6,814 bases of DNA from positions 1 through 6,814 of the forward strand of contig JAUSIF010000056.1 of assembly GCA_030648135.1 (NCBI GenBank), read 5' to 3'. Made by a program: the position numbers and the translations under genes. The notes below the pieces were generated by a model. That model was not told the origin of the DNA, searched no databases, and worked only from the letters and a program-made list of their open reading frames with translations. The DNA is from Xanthobacteraceae bacterium. Its GTDB lineage: Bacteria; Pseudomonadota; Alphaproteobacteria; Rhizobiales; Xanthobacteraceae. How positions within the stretch are numbered: the stretch's first letter is position 1; every line of letters starts with the position of its first letter. This document shows positions 1-5,654 of this stretch, piece after piece.

Positions 1-861
1 CCGCCGCTCGATTTCCGGCAAGGCGGCGGCGGGGGCGAGCAGATGCGTGCGAATGTTTTTGGCGGGGGCCAGCACCGGCAAATAACCATAGACGAGTTCG
101 AGCGCGCCGCCCGACAAGAGCCACGGCACCAGCCCCGCTCCTATCCCGGCGAGCGAGGCGGGCGGCAGGGTCGAGACGATGCTGTCGCCGGCCCCGATGC
201 GGGCTTCGAGCAAGCCGGCAAGGCCCGACGCGATCCATTCGGCGTGGCTGCGTCCGACCGCGTAGAATCCGCGCGGCGCCGCATCGAAGGTCGCGATCGC
301 CACTGCGGACGATGCCGCGGACGAAACAGGCAGGAAATCGGTGCTCATTTCCGGCCCGGCGGCCGCAAGATCGAGCGAAATCACCCCGTCGGGCGCGTCG
401 GCGCCGAAGGCGCAGGGAAAGCTCAAGCTGAACAAGTCCACCGCCGCCTCGCACACGGCCTCGGCCGGCCGCGCATTGCCGAGCCGCGTCGTGGTCAGCA
501 GCGCCTTCACCTCGAGCGGGCCGAGTACCGCCACGAGATCGGAGCGCCGCCACAGCACCGGTACCGGCGCCGCGATTAGTCCCGCGCGCAAGACCGCGAG
601 CAGCGCGATTACCGCCTCGACGATATTGGGCAGCTGGATCGCGACCACGGCTCCGTCGCCGAGGCCGAACGACTGCAAGCGGCGCGCGAGCCGGTCGATG
701 GCCACATCGGCCTCCGAATAGCTCAATCGCAGCGGCGCGCCGTCGGTGAAGCTCATACGATCCACGGGATCGGCAAGCGCGAGCGCATCGGGCCGCGCCT
801 GCGCGTTGCGCCGGAACAAGGCGTCGAGCGACACATGGATGGCAAGCTCGCCCGGCTTCAT
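1..861 (-). CDS. AMP-forming acyl-CoA synthetase-like protein, N-terminal 287 residues (gene runs off the left edge)
   Basis: The reading frame is open from ATG 861-859 to the window edge; the C-terminus and stop lie outside. The N-terminal lobe resembles ANL-superfamily (AMP-binding) enzymes, which activate carboxylic acids with ATP and usually load them on CoA: an early LFRRNAQARPDALAL stretch (15-29), a LSYSEADVAIDRLARRL stretch (46-62), and VVAIQLPNIVEAVIALLAVL followed by RAGLIAAPV (72-100). The place of the ATP phosphate loop (usual form TSGTTGxPKG, then SH) reads TFDAAPRGFYAVGRSH at 191-206: PRG and SH remain, the Ser/Thr/Gly run is gone. Activity is therefore doubtful. The motifs that would settle it (YGxTE and the C-terminal lysine) are outside the window. 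The start overlaps the stop of the upstream binding-protein gene (ATGA, 861-858), and a GAGGG (minus strand, 873-869) sits 7 bases before it, so translation is probably coupled. Family call firm, substrate unknown. Confidence 0.82.
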   Translation of the reverse strand, partial: MKPGELAIHVSLDALFRRNAQARPDALALADPVDRMSFTDGAPLRLSYSEADVAIDRLARRLQSFGLGDGAVVAIQLPNIVEAVIALLAVLRAGLIAAPVPVLWRRSDLVAVLGPLEVKALLTTTRLGNARPAEAVCEAAVDLFSLSFPCAFGADAPDGVISLDLAAAGPEMSTDFLPVSSAASSAVAIATFDAAPRGFYAVGRSHAEWIASGLAGLLEARIGAGDSIVSTLPPASLAGIGAGLVPWLLSGGALELVYGYLPVLAPAKNIRTHLLAPAAALPEIERR

Positions 862-2699
862 GGCGAGGCCCTCGGCGCGGCGGCACCCGCCCGCCACCAG
901 GTCTCGATCAGCGGGCCATAGAGCGAGATCTCCCGCGGGTGCTCGATCCCGGGCCAGCGCGCGATCCACTCCTCCGGCAAGTGATAGAGCGGCACCACAT
1001 AGAGACCCGACATCAGCACCCGGTCGAGCGCGCGCACCGCGGCGACGAAATCATCGCGCGCCCGCGCCTGCAGGAGCGCCGCGATCAACCCGTCGATGGC
1101 GCGGCTCTTCGCCCCCATGTAGTTGCGCGTACCGGGCACGTCGGTCGCCTCCGCGCCGAAATAGAAAAACTGCTCGTTGCCGGGCGAAAGCGACTGGCCC
1201 CAGACATAGGGCATCATGTCGAATTCGTAGTTCTGGCGCCGGCGCTCGAACTGGGCGCCGTCCACGATGCGCACCTTGGCCTCGATGCCGGCCCGGCGCA
1301 GCATGCTCTGGTAGGCGAGCGAGAGCCGCTCCTCGTCCTTGCTGGCGATCAATATTTCGAACGAGAAGGCTTCGCCGGTCTTGTTCGTGAGCACGCCGCC
1401 GGAGAGGCTCCAGCCCGCGGCAGCGAAGAGATCGAGCGCGCGCTTCAACCGCGCCCGGTCGCGGCCGAAGCCGTCGGAGACCGGCGGCTGATATTTGCCG
1501 TCGAGCACGTCGGTACGCACCGCATCCGCGAAGGGAAGAAGCAGCGCGCGCTCGCGACGATCCGCGGGGCGGCCGCGCGCGGACAATTCGGAGCCCTCGA
1601 AATAGCTCGCCGTGCGCCGATAGGCGCCGTGATAGAGATTCGCGTTCGCCCATTCGAAGTCGAACAATTCGATCAGCGCCTCGCGCACGCGCTGATCGGC
1701 GAACAGCGTACGGCGGGTATTGAAGACGAGGGCGAGCAACGGCTTCGGCTGGCCGCTGGCGATGCTTTCGCGGATCAACCGTCCTTGCTTCGCCGCCGGA
1801 AAATCATATTGCGTCGTCCAGCGGCCGGGGTCGGTCTCGAAGCGCACGTCGTACAATTTCCGCTTGAACGCCTCGAACCAGGTATTGGCGTCGCGGTAGA
1901 AGTCGAAGCGCAACTCGTCGAAATTGTAATGGCCGCGGTTCACCGGCAGATCGCGGCCCCAATAGCCGGGATCGCGCTTGAGCGTAACGCTCTCGCCCGG
2001 CCGCACCTCGGCGACCCTATAGGGGCCGCTGCCGATGGGCGGCGCGAGACCGGTTTCCTCGAAACGTTCGGGATCGACCGCGTGACGCGGCAACACCGGC
2101 ATCAGGCCGAGGATCAAGGGCAATTCGCGGTCGTGCTCTTGGCCGAAGTCGAAGCGCACCGCGCGCTCGCCGATCTTCTCCGCGCGGGCGACTTTCGCAT
2201 AATAGGCACGGTGATTGGGCCGGCCCTTGTCGCGCAGGAGCCGCCAGGAAAAAAGCACGTCGTCGGCGGTGATCGGCTTGCCGTCGGAGAAGCGCGCGCG
2301 CGGATCGAGATGAAATACCACGTAGGAGCGCTCGTCGTCGGTCTCGACCTTTTCGGCGATCAGGCCGTAGAGCGTGAAGGGCTCGTCGGAGCCGCGCGCG
2401 AGCAGGCTCTCGATCACCAGCCCGCGCACCTGCTGGAAGGCATTGCCGCGCACGATCAGGGGATTGAGGCTGTCGAAACTGCCGACGAAAGCCTGGGTCA
2501 GGCGCCCGCCCTTGGGCGCGTCCGGATTAGCGTAGCGGAAATGGCTGAAGCCCGCGCGATAAGCCGGCTCGCCGTGCATGGCGATGGCGTGCCGCGGCTC
2601 GCCCATGGCCTGCGTGGCGAGCGTAAGCGCAAACACGCCCATCGCCGCGAGCGACGGACGTAAAGGGATCAAACCCCGCATCAGCTTCCGTGTCGGCAC
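858..2699 (-). CDS. Periplasmic family-5 extracellular solute-binding protein, YejA-like
   Basis: This is the ligand-binding component of a peptide/oligopeptide-type ABC importer. The 613 residues are close to the length of E. coli YejA (microcin C/peptide uptake). Residues 1-33 form a signal peptide (basic start, hydrophobic 16-29, likely cleavage after TQAMG). Family signatures follow: FSHFRYANPDAPKGG (51-65), a LNPLIVRG segment (78-85), ARFSDGKPITADDVLFSW (135-152), IGSGPYRVAEV (222-232), YWGRDLPVNRGHYNFDELRF (246-265), VFNTRRTLFADQRVREAL (325-342), and NYMGAKSRAIDGLI (526-539). The SGPYR and NTRR/VREAL blocks with the LPVNRGHYNFDE block point to the YejA branch. The start used is GTG 2699-2697, preceded by GGAGGT (2715-2710) at 10 bases; ATG at codon 7 (2681) also leaves a good signal peptide. 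No permease or ATPase gene is seen in the window. The next gene downstream overlaps by four bases. The substrate cannot be named from sequence. Confidence 0.93.
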   Translation of the reverse strand: MPTRKLMRGLIPLRPSLAAMGVFALTLATQAMGEPRHAIAMHGEPAYRAGFSHFRYANPDAPKGGRLTQAFVGSFDSLNPLIVRGNAFQQVRGLVIESLLARGSDEPFTLYGLIAEKVETDDERSYVVFHLDPRARFSDGKPITADDVLFSWRLLRDKGRPNHRAYYAKVARAEKIGERAVRFDFGQEHDRELPLILGLMPVLPRHAVDPERFEETGLAPPIGSGPYRVAEVRPGESVTLKRDPGYWGRDLPVNRGHYNFDELRFDFYRDANTWFEAFKRKLYDVRFETDPGRWTTQYDFPAAKQGRLIRESIASGQPKPLLALVFNTRRTLFADQRVREALIELFDFEWANANLYHGAYRRTASYFEGSELSARGRPADRRERALLLPFADAVRTDVLDGKYQPPVSDGFGRDRARLKRALDLFAAAGWSLSGGVLTNKTGEAFSFEILIASKDEERLSLAYQSMLRRAGIEAKVRIVDGAQFERRRQNYEFDMMPYVWGQSLSPGNEQFFYFGAEATDVPGTRNYMGAKSRAIDGLIAALLQARARDDFVAAVRALDRVLMSGLYVVPLYHLPEEWIARWPGIEHPREISLYGPLIETWWRAGAAAPRASP

Positions 2700-2923
2700 T
2701 TCGCCTGCGACCTCCGGTCCGTCCGGCCCATCGAATCAAGCGGTTAACGGAGCTACGAAGATACCACGGCGGCGCAAGGGAAACGGGCACCCGCGCCACG
2801 GTCTTGCCTCATTTGCCGCCGACAGGTCGCGGGCGTCGCGAAACAGCTCTCGCGAACGACCATTTCTGGCGCGCCGGGCGCGCTCTGAATCCCGCCACGA
2901 GAACAATCACAGGGGAAAATTTC
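2700..2923. promoter_or_regulatory. Divergent intergenic region between the binding-protein gene and the IalB-family gene
   Basis: These 224 bases must hold the promoters of both divergent genes, but I see no convincing -35/-10 pair on either strand. Two hairpins lie on the ialB side: TCGCGA at 2836-2841 and 2850-2855 around an 8-base loop, and GCGCGC at 2869-2874 with GCGCGC at 2878-2883 around CGG. They may fall in the 5' leader of the ialB transcript; no function is assigned. Reading frames that extend the ialB frame upstream to 2690 lack a ribosome site and were not called. Confidence 0.4.
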
Positions 2924-3628
2924 ATGAAGATTCGTTTGTCAATCACGTCGGCCTATCTGGCAGCCGCCTTCGCCGCATTGCTCGCGATCGGTTTCGGTGC
3001 CGAGGCAGAGGCGCAACAGCCCAAGGCCACCACCAAGGCCGCTCCGGCGCAAAAGGCCCCGCCCGCGGCCAAGGGCGAGGCGACGCCGCCGGATGGCCAG
3101 CAGGTGCAAACGGCGGTCGCCATCCCGACGCCGTGGACCAAGATCTGCAGCAAGGACCCGCAGGCGAACAAGGAAATCTGCCTGGTCTCCCAGGATCTGC
3201 GCGCGGATACCGGTCAATTCCTCGCCTCGGTCGCGATCCGCGAGGTTCAGGGCGATCCCAAGAAGCAATTCATCGTCGCCATTCCGCCCGGCATGCAATT
3301 ACAGCCCGGCCTGCGAGTGGTGCTCGACCAGGCCACGCCGTTGCCCGCGAAATATTCGATCTGCTTCCCCAACGCCTGCTACGGCGACATGGACATCGAT
3401 GCGGAGTTCGTCGGCAAGCTGAAGAAGGGCCAGGCGCTCACGATCCAGACCATCAACCAGATCGGCCGCACCGTGAACTTCACGCTCGCGCTCAAGGACT
3501 TCGGCAAGGCCTATGACGGGCCCTCGATCGATCCGAAGGTGGTCGAGGAGCAGCGCCTGAAGCTGCAGGAGGAACTGCAGAAGAAGGCCGAGGAAGCGCG
3601 CAAGAAGCTGGAAGGCCAGGCAAAATAA
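2924..3628 (+). CDS. Invasion-associated locus B (IalB) family secreted protein
   Basis: The product has 234 residues. Start ATG 2924 was chosen because AGGGGA (2911-2916) lies 7 bases before it and because it opens a clean signal peptide: KIR, hydrophobic 8-24, cleavage probably after AEAEA (residue 30). Residues 31-66 are a low-complexity Ala/Pro/Lys/Gln linker. The IalB domain runs from about 67 to 200: PTPWTKICSKDP (69-80), four cysteines at 75, 86, 147 and 152 (probably two disulfides), GMQLQPGLRVVLD (123-135), the YSICFPNACYGDMDID block (144-159), and TINQIGRTVNFTLALKDF (176-193). Residues 206-232 are a highly charged Glu/Lys/Leu helix, likely a short coiled coil. The family is named after a Bartonella protein linked to erythrocyte invasion but is widespread in free-living Hyphomicrobiales, where its role in the envelope is unclear; the name should not be read as evidence of pathogenicity. 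Transcribed alone, convergent with hspQ. Confidence 0.92.
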   Translation: MKIRLSITSAYLAAAFAALLAIGFGAEAEAQQPKATTKAAPAQKAPPAAKGEATPPDGQQVQTAVAIPTPWTKICSKDPQANKEICLVSQDLRADTGQFLASVAIREVQGDPKKQFIVAIPPGMQLQPGLRVVLDQATPLPAKYSICFPNACYGDMDIDAEFVGKLKKGQALTIQTINQIGRTVNFTLALKDFGKAYDGPSIDPKVVEEQRLKLQEELQKKAEEARKKLEGQAK

Positions 3629-3636
3629 TCAGCCCT

Positions 3637-3653
3637 TGCGGGCGGGACCCGCA
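3637..3653 (+). terminator. Short hairpin just after ialB, possible weak terminator
   Basis: TGCGGG (3637-3642) and CCCGCA (3648-3653) pair perfectly around a 5-base loop, starting 8 bases after the ialB stop. No T-run follows, so intrinsic termination would be weak; it could simply protect the 3' end. Confidence 0.3.
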
Positions 3654-3661
3654 CGGCGAAT

Positions 3662-3716
3662 TAGAGCATTTTCCGGCGAAAGCCTGCCCCGGACTTGATC
3701 CGGGGTGGGAACCGGT
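3662..3716 (+). repeat. Dispersed palindromic element, copy 1 (shares its core with 5509-5565)
   Basis: It begins TAGAGCAT (3662-3669) and ends GGGAACCGGT (3707-3716). The centre is a perfect 7-base-pair hairpin, CCCCGGA (3687-3693) and TCCGGGG (3699-3705), loop CTTGA. The minus strand of 5509-5565 reads almost the same: TAGAGCAT, AAAGCCTGCCCC, GGACTTGAT, CGGGG and GAACCGGT in the same order and spacing. Unlike copy 2, it lacks the closing GATCATGCTC arm and runs directly into another hairpin. It looks like one of the small non-coding palindromic repeats spread through Hyphomicrobiales genomes. Confidence 0.72.
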
Positions 3717-3747
3717 CCCGCCTTCGCCAAGGCTTCGGCGGGTCTTT
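3717..3747 (+). repeat. Hairpin CCCGCC...GGCGGG, possible ialB terminator
   Basis: CCCGCC (3717-3722) pairs with GGCGGG (3737-3742) around a 14-base loop, followed by TCTTT (3743-3747). The loop text, TTCGCCAAGGCTTC, resembles a common intergenic repeat of this group, as far as I recall. The weak T-run allows a terminator role for ialB, but this is not strong. Confidence 0.4.
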
Positions 3748-3756
3748 GACAGTATG

Positions 3757-3785
3757 TCCGCCATAGCTCGCTTAGCGTCGGCGGA
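3757..3785. repeat. Small palindrome TCCGCC...GGCGGA
   Basis: TCCGCC (3757-3762) and GGCGGA (3780-3785) form six perfect pairs around a 17-base centre containing ATAGCTCGCTTAGCG. It is the third palindromic unit in a row in this gap, so the whole stretch looks like a mosaic of repeats rather than unique DNA. Confidence 0.45.
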
Positions 3786-3804
3786 TCGCCGATGAAAATG
3801 CGAT

Positions 3805-3852
3805 AAAAAAAAGAAATCGCGCGGTTTCCGATTCAACTTGTGCGAAAACCGC
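3805..3852 (-). terminator. Rho-independent terminator of hspQ, formed by a palindromic repeat
   Basis: Read on the minus strand, GCGGTTTTCG (3852-3843) pairs with CGGAAACCGC (3830-3821), ten pairs with one T-G wobble and a 12-base loop. After GCGA comes TTTC and then eight T (3812-3805). It starts 55 bases after the hspQ stop, in the right orientation. The hairpin text, preceded by CTAGA on the minus strand, also looks like a dispersed intergenic repeat, so a repeat may have supplied the terminator. On the plus strand there is no T-run, so it would not terminate ialB by the usual mechanism. Confidence 0.6.
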
Positions 3853-3858
3853 TCTAGC

Positions 3859-3883
3859 ACGGCGCGCGGTTGACGCGCGCCGT
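3859..3883 (-). repeat. Strong GC hairpin in the 3' region of hspQ
   Basis: ACGGCGCGCG (3859-3868) and CGCGCGCCGT (3874-3883) are perfect ten-base complements around a 5-base loop, GTTGA on the plus strand. It lies 24 bases after the hspQ stop and just before the terminator hairpin. No T-run follows closely on either strand. It may stabilise the transcript end or block read-through between convergent ialB and hspQ. Confidence 0.5.
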
Positions 3884-3907
3884 CGCCGTTTCCGCGGGTC
3901 ACGGTTT

Positions 3908-4237
3908 TCAGTGCTTTTGCTGATCGCGGGCGCGATAGCCGCCGGCCTCGTCGGGATCGAAGCGTTCCTCGATCTCCGGATGCCGCAGCGGCTCGCCGGA
4001 AGTGTCCGGCACGAGGTTCTGCTCGGAAACATAGGCGATATATTCGGTCTCCGCGTTTTCCGCGAGCAGGTGATAGAACGGCTGGTCCTTGGCCGGCCGG
4101 ATTTCTTCCGGGATCGCCAAATACCATGCCTCGGTATTGCTGAAGGTCGGATCGACGTCGAACACGATGCCGCGGAACGGATAGACGCGGTGGCGGACGA
4201 CCTGGCCGATGCGGAACTTGGCTTGGCTGGGGGTCAT
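3908..4237 (-). CDS. hspQ: Heat shock protein HspQ (YccV-like, hemimethylated-DNA-binding family)
   Basis: The protein has 109 residues; E. coli HspQ has about 105. In enterobacteria it is a small heat-shock protein that binds hemimethylated DNA, affects DnaA, and acts as an enhancer of Lon protease. The family signature is nearly continuous: FRIGQVVRHRVYPFRGIVFD (8-27), a DPTFSNTEAWY segment (29-39), RPAKDQPFYHLLAEN (47-61), EYIAYVSEQNLVPD (65-78), and GEPLRHPEIEERF (81-93). The tail after 93 is short, acidic then basic, and less conserved. ATG 4237-4235 was chosen because it places FRIGQVVRH at the usual N-terminal position; the frame extends upstream to a TTG at 4288 but those codons match nothing in the family. 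No good ribosome site precedes either start. The gene follows the CoA-ester lyase by 81 bases on the same strand and may have its own promoter there. Soluble, cytoplasmic. Confidence 0.95.
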   Translation of the reverse strand: MTPSQAKFRIGQVVRHRVYPFRGIVFDVDPTFSNTEAWYLAIPEEIRPAKDQPFYHLLAENAETEYIAYVSEQNLVPDTSGEPLRHPEIEERFDPDEAGGYRARDQQKH

Positions 4238-4257
4238 GGCAAGCAGCCTATACGTGG

Positions 4258-4289
4258 AAAATAGTGCCTGCGATTCTCGAACTTGCAAG
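4258..4289 (-). promoter_or_regulatory. Candidate heat-shock (RpoH-type) promoter for hspQ
   Basis: On the minus strand CTTGCA (4289-4284) is followed after 17 bases by CACTATTT (4266-4259), about 20 bases upstream of the hspQ ATG. This loosely fits the alphaproteobacterial RpoH pattern (CTTG in the -35, a C-rich/TAT -10), and equally a weak RpoD promoter (TTGCAA, 19 bases, TATTTT). The fit is imperfect; the known heat induction of hspQ elsewhere is the main support. Confidence 0.33.
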
Positions 4290-4318
4290 AATAGCGGATC
4301 AATCGCGGCGGATTTCGG

Positions 4319-5356
4319 TCAAAATTGGTATAGGCCGGCGCGGGCGGGGTCCTTGGCGGCGACACGACGGGCGAGGTCCACGATCACCTTGGCCTGCCGC
4401 CAGGTGGCGTCATCCTGCATCTTGCCGTCGATCAGCGCGGCGCCGGTGCCGTCGGGCATCGCCTGCAATATGCGCTGGGCGAAGGCGACCTCCTTGGGAT
4501 CGGGCGAGAACACGCGCTTGGCGATCTCGATCTGGGAGGGATGCAGCGACCAGGCGCCGACGCAGCCCTGCAAGAAGGCGTTCCTGAACTGCGCCTCGCA
4601 ACCCTCCGGATCGGAAAAGTCTCCGAACGGCCCATAGAACGGCTTCAAGCCATTGGCGGCGCAGGCATCGACCATGCGCCCGATGGTGTAATGCCAGAGG
4701 TCCTGCTGGTAGGCGGCGCGCGTGCCCGCGCCCGGATCGGCCAGCACCTTGTAATCGGGGTGACCGCCGCCGACGCGGGTGGTCTTCATGGCGCGCGAAG
4801 CGGCGAGGTCGGCGGGGCCGAGGCTCAGTCCATGCAGGCGCGGGGAGGCCGACGCGATCACCTCCACGTTCATCACCCCCTCGGCGGTCTCCAGAATCGC
4901 GTGGATCAGGATCGGGTGCGTGAGCGCGTACTTGGCTTCGAGCTGGGCCAGCAACTGATCGAGATAATGGATGTCCCACGGCCCCTCGACCTTAGGCAGC
5001 ATGATCACGTCGAGCTCGCCGCCGACCGCGCCCATGATCTCGGTGACGTCGTCGAGCGCCCACGGGCTCGACAGCGAATTGATCCGCACCCACAGGCCGG
5101 TCGCGCCGAACTCGACCGAGCGGGCCATTTCGATGAAGCCCTGACGCGCCGTCACCTTGGCATCCGCGGGGACGCCGTCCTCCAGATTGCCGAGCAGCAC
5201 GTCCACCTCGCGCACCAGATCGGGAACCTTGGCGCGGATTTTCTCCATCTGCGGCGGCACGAAATGGATCATGCGCTCGAGCCGCACCGGCAGCTCGCGA
5301 AACGGCTCCGGCGCCCCAATCGCGAGCGGTTTGTAGAAATTGCGCGGCAGCTTCAT
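4319..5356 (-). CDS. CoA-ester lyase of the CitE/HpcH-HpaI superfamily, L-malyl-CoA / citramalyl-CoA lyase type
   Basis: The 345-residue product resembles Mcl-type lyases, which split beta-hydroxyacyl-CoA esters such as malyl-CoA to glyoxylate plus an acyl-CoA in a Mg-dependent Claisen reaction. In order: LLGNLEDGVPADAK (54-67), the counterpart of LDLEDSVAPDDK; VRINSLSSPW with R91; DVIMLPKVEG (116-125); ILETAEG with E156 and SLGPADLAAS with D183, the likely Mg ligands; GPFGDFSDPEG (242-252); and WSLHPSQIEIAKRVFSP (269-285). D315 in the C-terminal DGKMQDDATWRQA block aligns with the catalytic Asp that reaches into a neighbouring subunit. All key residues look intact. The N-terminal 30 residues (NFYKPLAIGAPEPFRELPVR) differ from textbook Mcl proteins, so this is a separate subfamily and the substrate is open. 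ATG 5356 has GGAG (5366-5363) six bases before it. Transcribed away from the transporter and CoA-transferase genes, which suits a shared pathway. Confidence 0.85.
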   Translation of the reverse strand: MKLPRNFYKPLAIGAPEPFRELPVRLERMIHFVPPQMEKIRAKVPDLVREVDVLLGNLEDGVPADAKVTARQGFIEMARSVEFGATGLWVRINSLSSPWALDDVTEIMGAVGGELDVIMLPKVEGPWDIHYLDQLLAQLEAKYALTHPILIHAILETAEGVMNVEVIASASPRLHGLSLGPADLAASRAMKTTRVGGGHPDYKVLADPGAGTRAAYQQDLWHYTIGRMVDACAANGLKPFYGPFGDFSDPEGCEAQFRNAFLQGCVGAWSLHPSQIEIAKRVFSPDPKEVAFAQRILQAMPDGTGAALIDGKMQDDATWRQAKVIVDLARRVAAKDPARAGLYQF

Positions 5357-5405
5357 CGGCGACTCCGAGGCCCTTTACCCGTTTAGCCGACGGGCGGCGG
5401 GCCGC

Positions 5406-5448
5406 CTAGAGCCTTATTCGTTTTGATGAAATCAGAGTCGGGCTCTAG
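5406..5448. repeat. Palindromic intergenic element CTAGAGCC...GGCTCTAG
   Basis: Perfect 8-base inverted termini at 5406-5413 and 5441-5448 enclose 27 AT-richer bases with a smaller central palindrome, TGAT (5424-5427) and ATCA (5431-5434). It lies 50 bases upstream of the lyase start, in the divergent promoter region, so it could touch the lyase promoter. It looks like a separate family of short Hyphomicrobiales repeats, not a gene. A poorer GC hairpin (5393-5406) abuts its left end. Confidence 0.6.
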
Positions 5449-5458
5449 CTTTTTATTT

Positions 5459-5565
5459 GAGCATGATCTTTCTCGCCTCGCTGTCGCTCCGGCGCAGCGG
5501 GTCCGAAAACCGGTTCTCACCCCCGAATCAAGTCCGGGGGCAGGCTTTTTCGGGATCATGCTCTA
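5459..5565 (-). repeat. Nested palindromic element, copy 2 (core matches 3662-3716 in inverse orientation)
   Basis: The outer arms GAGCATGATC (5459-5468) and GATCATGCTC (5554-5563) are perfect. Directly inside on the right, TTTTCGG (5547-5553) pairs with CCGAAAA (5503-5509), and the centre holds CCCCCG (5520-5525) with CGGGGG (5535-5540). The left side has 34 extra bases (5469-5502) that can form their own hairpin, CGCTG (5479-5483) with CAGCG (5495-5499), giving a three-way-junction shape. The minus strand of 5509-5565 matches copy 1 behind ialB. Non-coding; its distal end is about 90 bases before the transporter start. Confidence 0.75.
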
Positions 5566-5654
5566 GTCGGCTTGCATGGCAGGATCGACTGAATCCGGAT
5601 TGACCGGGAGCCGGCACGCCGATACCGAAGCGCTTCCCGCCACCGAGCCCCATC

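Noticed and set aside
939..2663. Long plus-strand open frame (574 codons) opposite the solute-binding protein gene
   Set aside because: It is the antisense shadow of a well-conserved binding protein; its translation is rich in Arg/Ala/Glu/His with no domain or signal, as expected for the opposite strand of GC-rich coding DNA.
2690..2923. Upstream extension of the ialB reading frame
   Set aside because: The extension is Arg-rich, lacks a ribosome site and would bury the signal peptide; ATG 2924 with AGGGGA seven bases before it is much better.
4238..4288. TTG-started 17-residue extension of HspQ
   Set aside because: It does not match the family N-terminus and would cover the likely promoter; ATG 4237 gives the usual length.
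4273..4290. TTCTCGAACTTGCAAGAA resembles a eukaryotic-type heat-shock element upstream of hspQ
   Set aside because: Bacteria do not use that regulator; the near match to alternating TTC/GAA is most likely chance, and CIRCE is not present either.
4541..5386. Plus-strand open frame (281 codons) opposite the CoA-ester lyase
   Set aside because: The lyase on the minus strand has all family motifs and a ribosome site; the opposite frame has none.
5600..5626. TTGACC...GATACC as a promoter for the AEC transporter
   Set aside because: The spacing is 15 bases and the -10 match is poor; in DNA of this composition such a pair is expected by chance.
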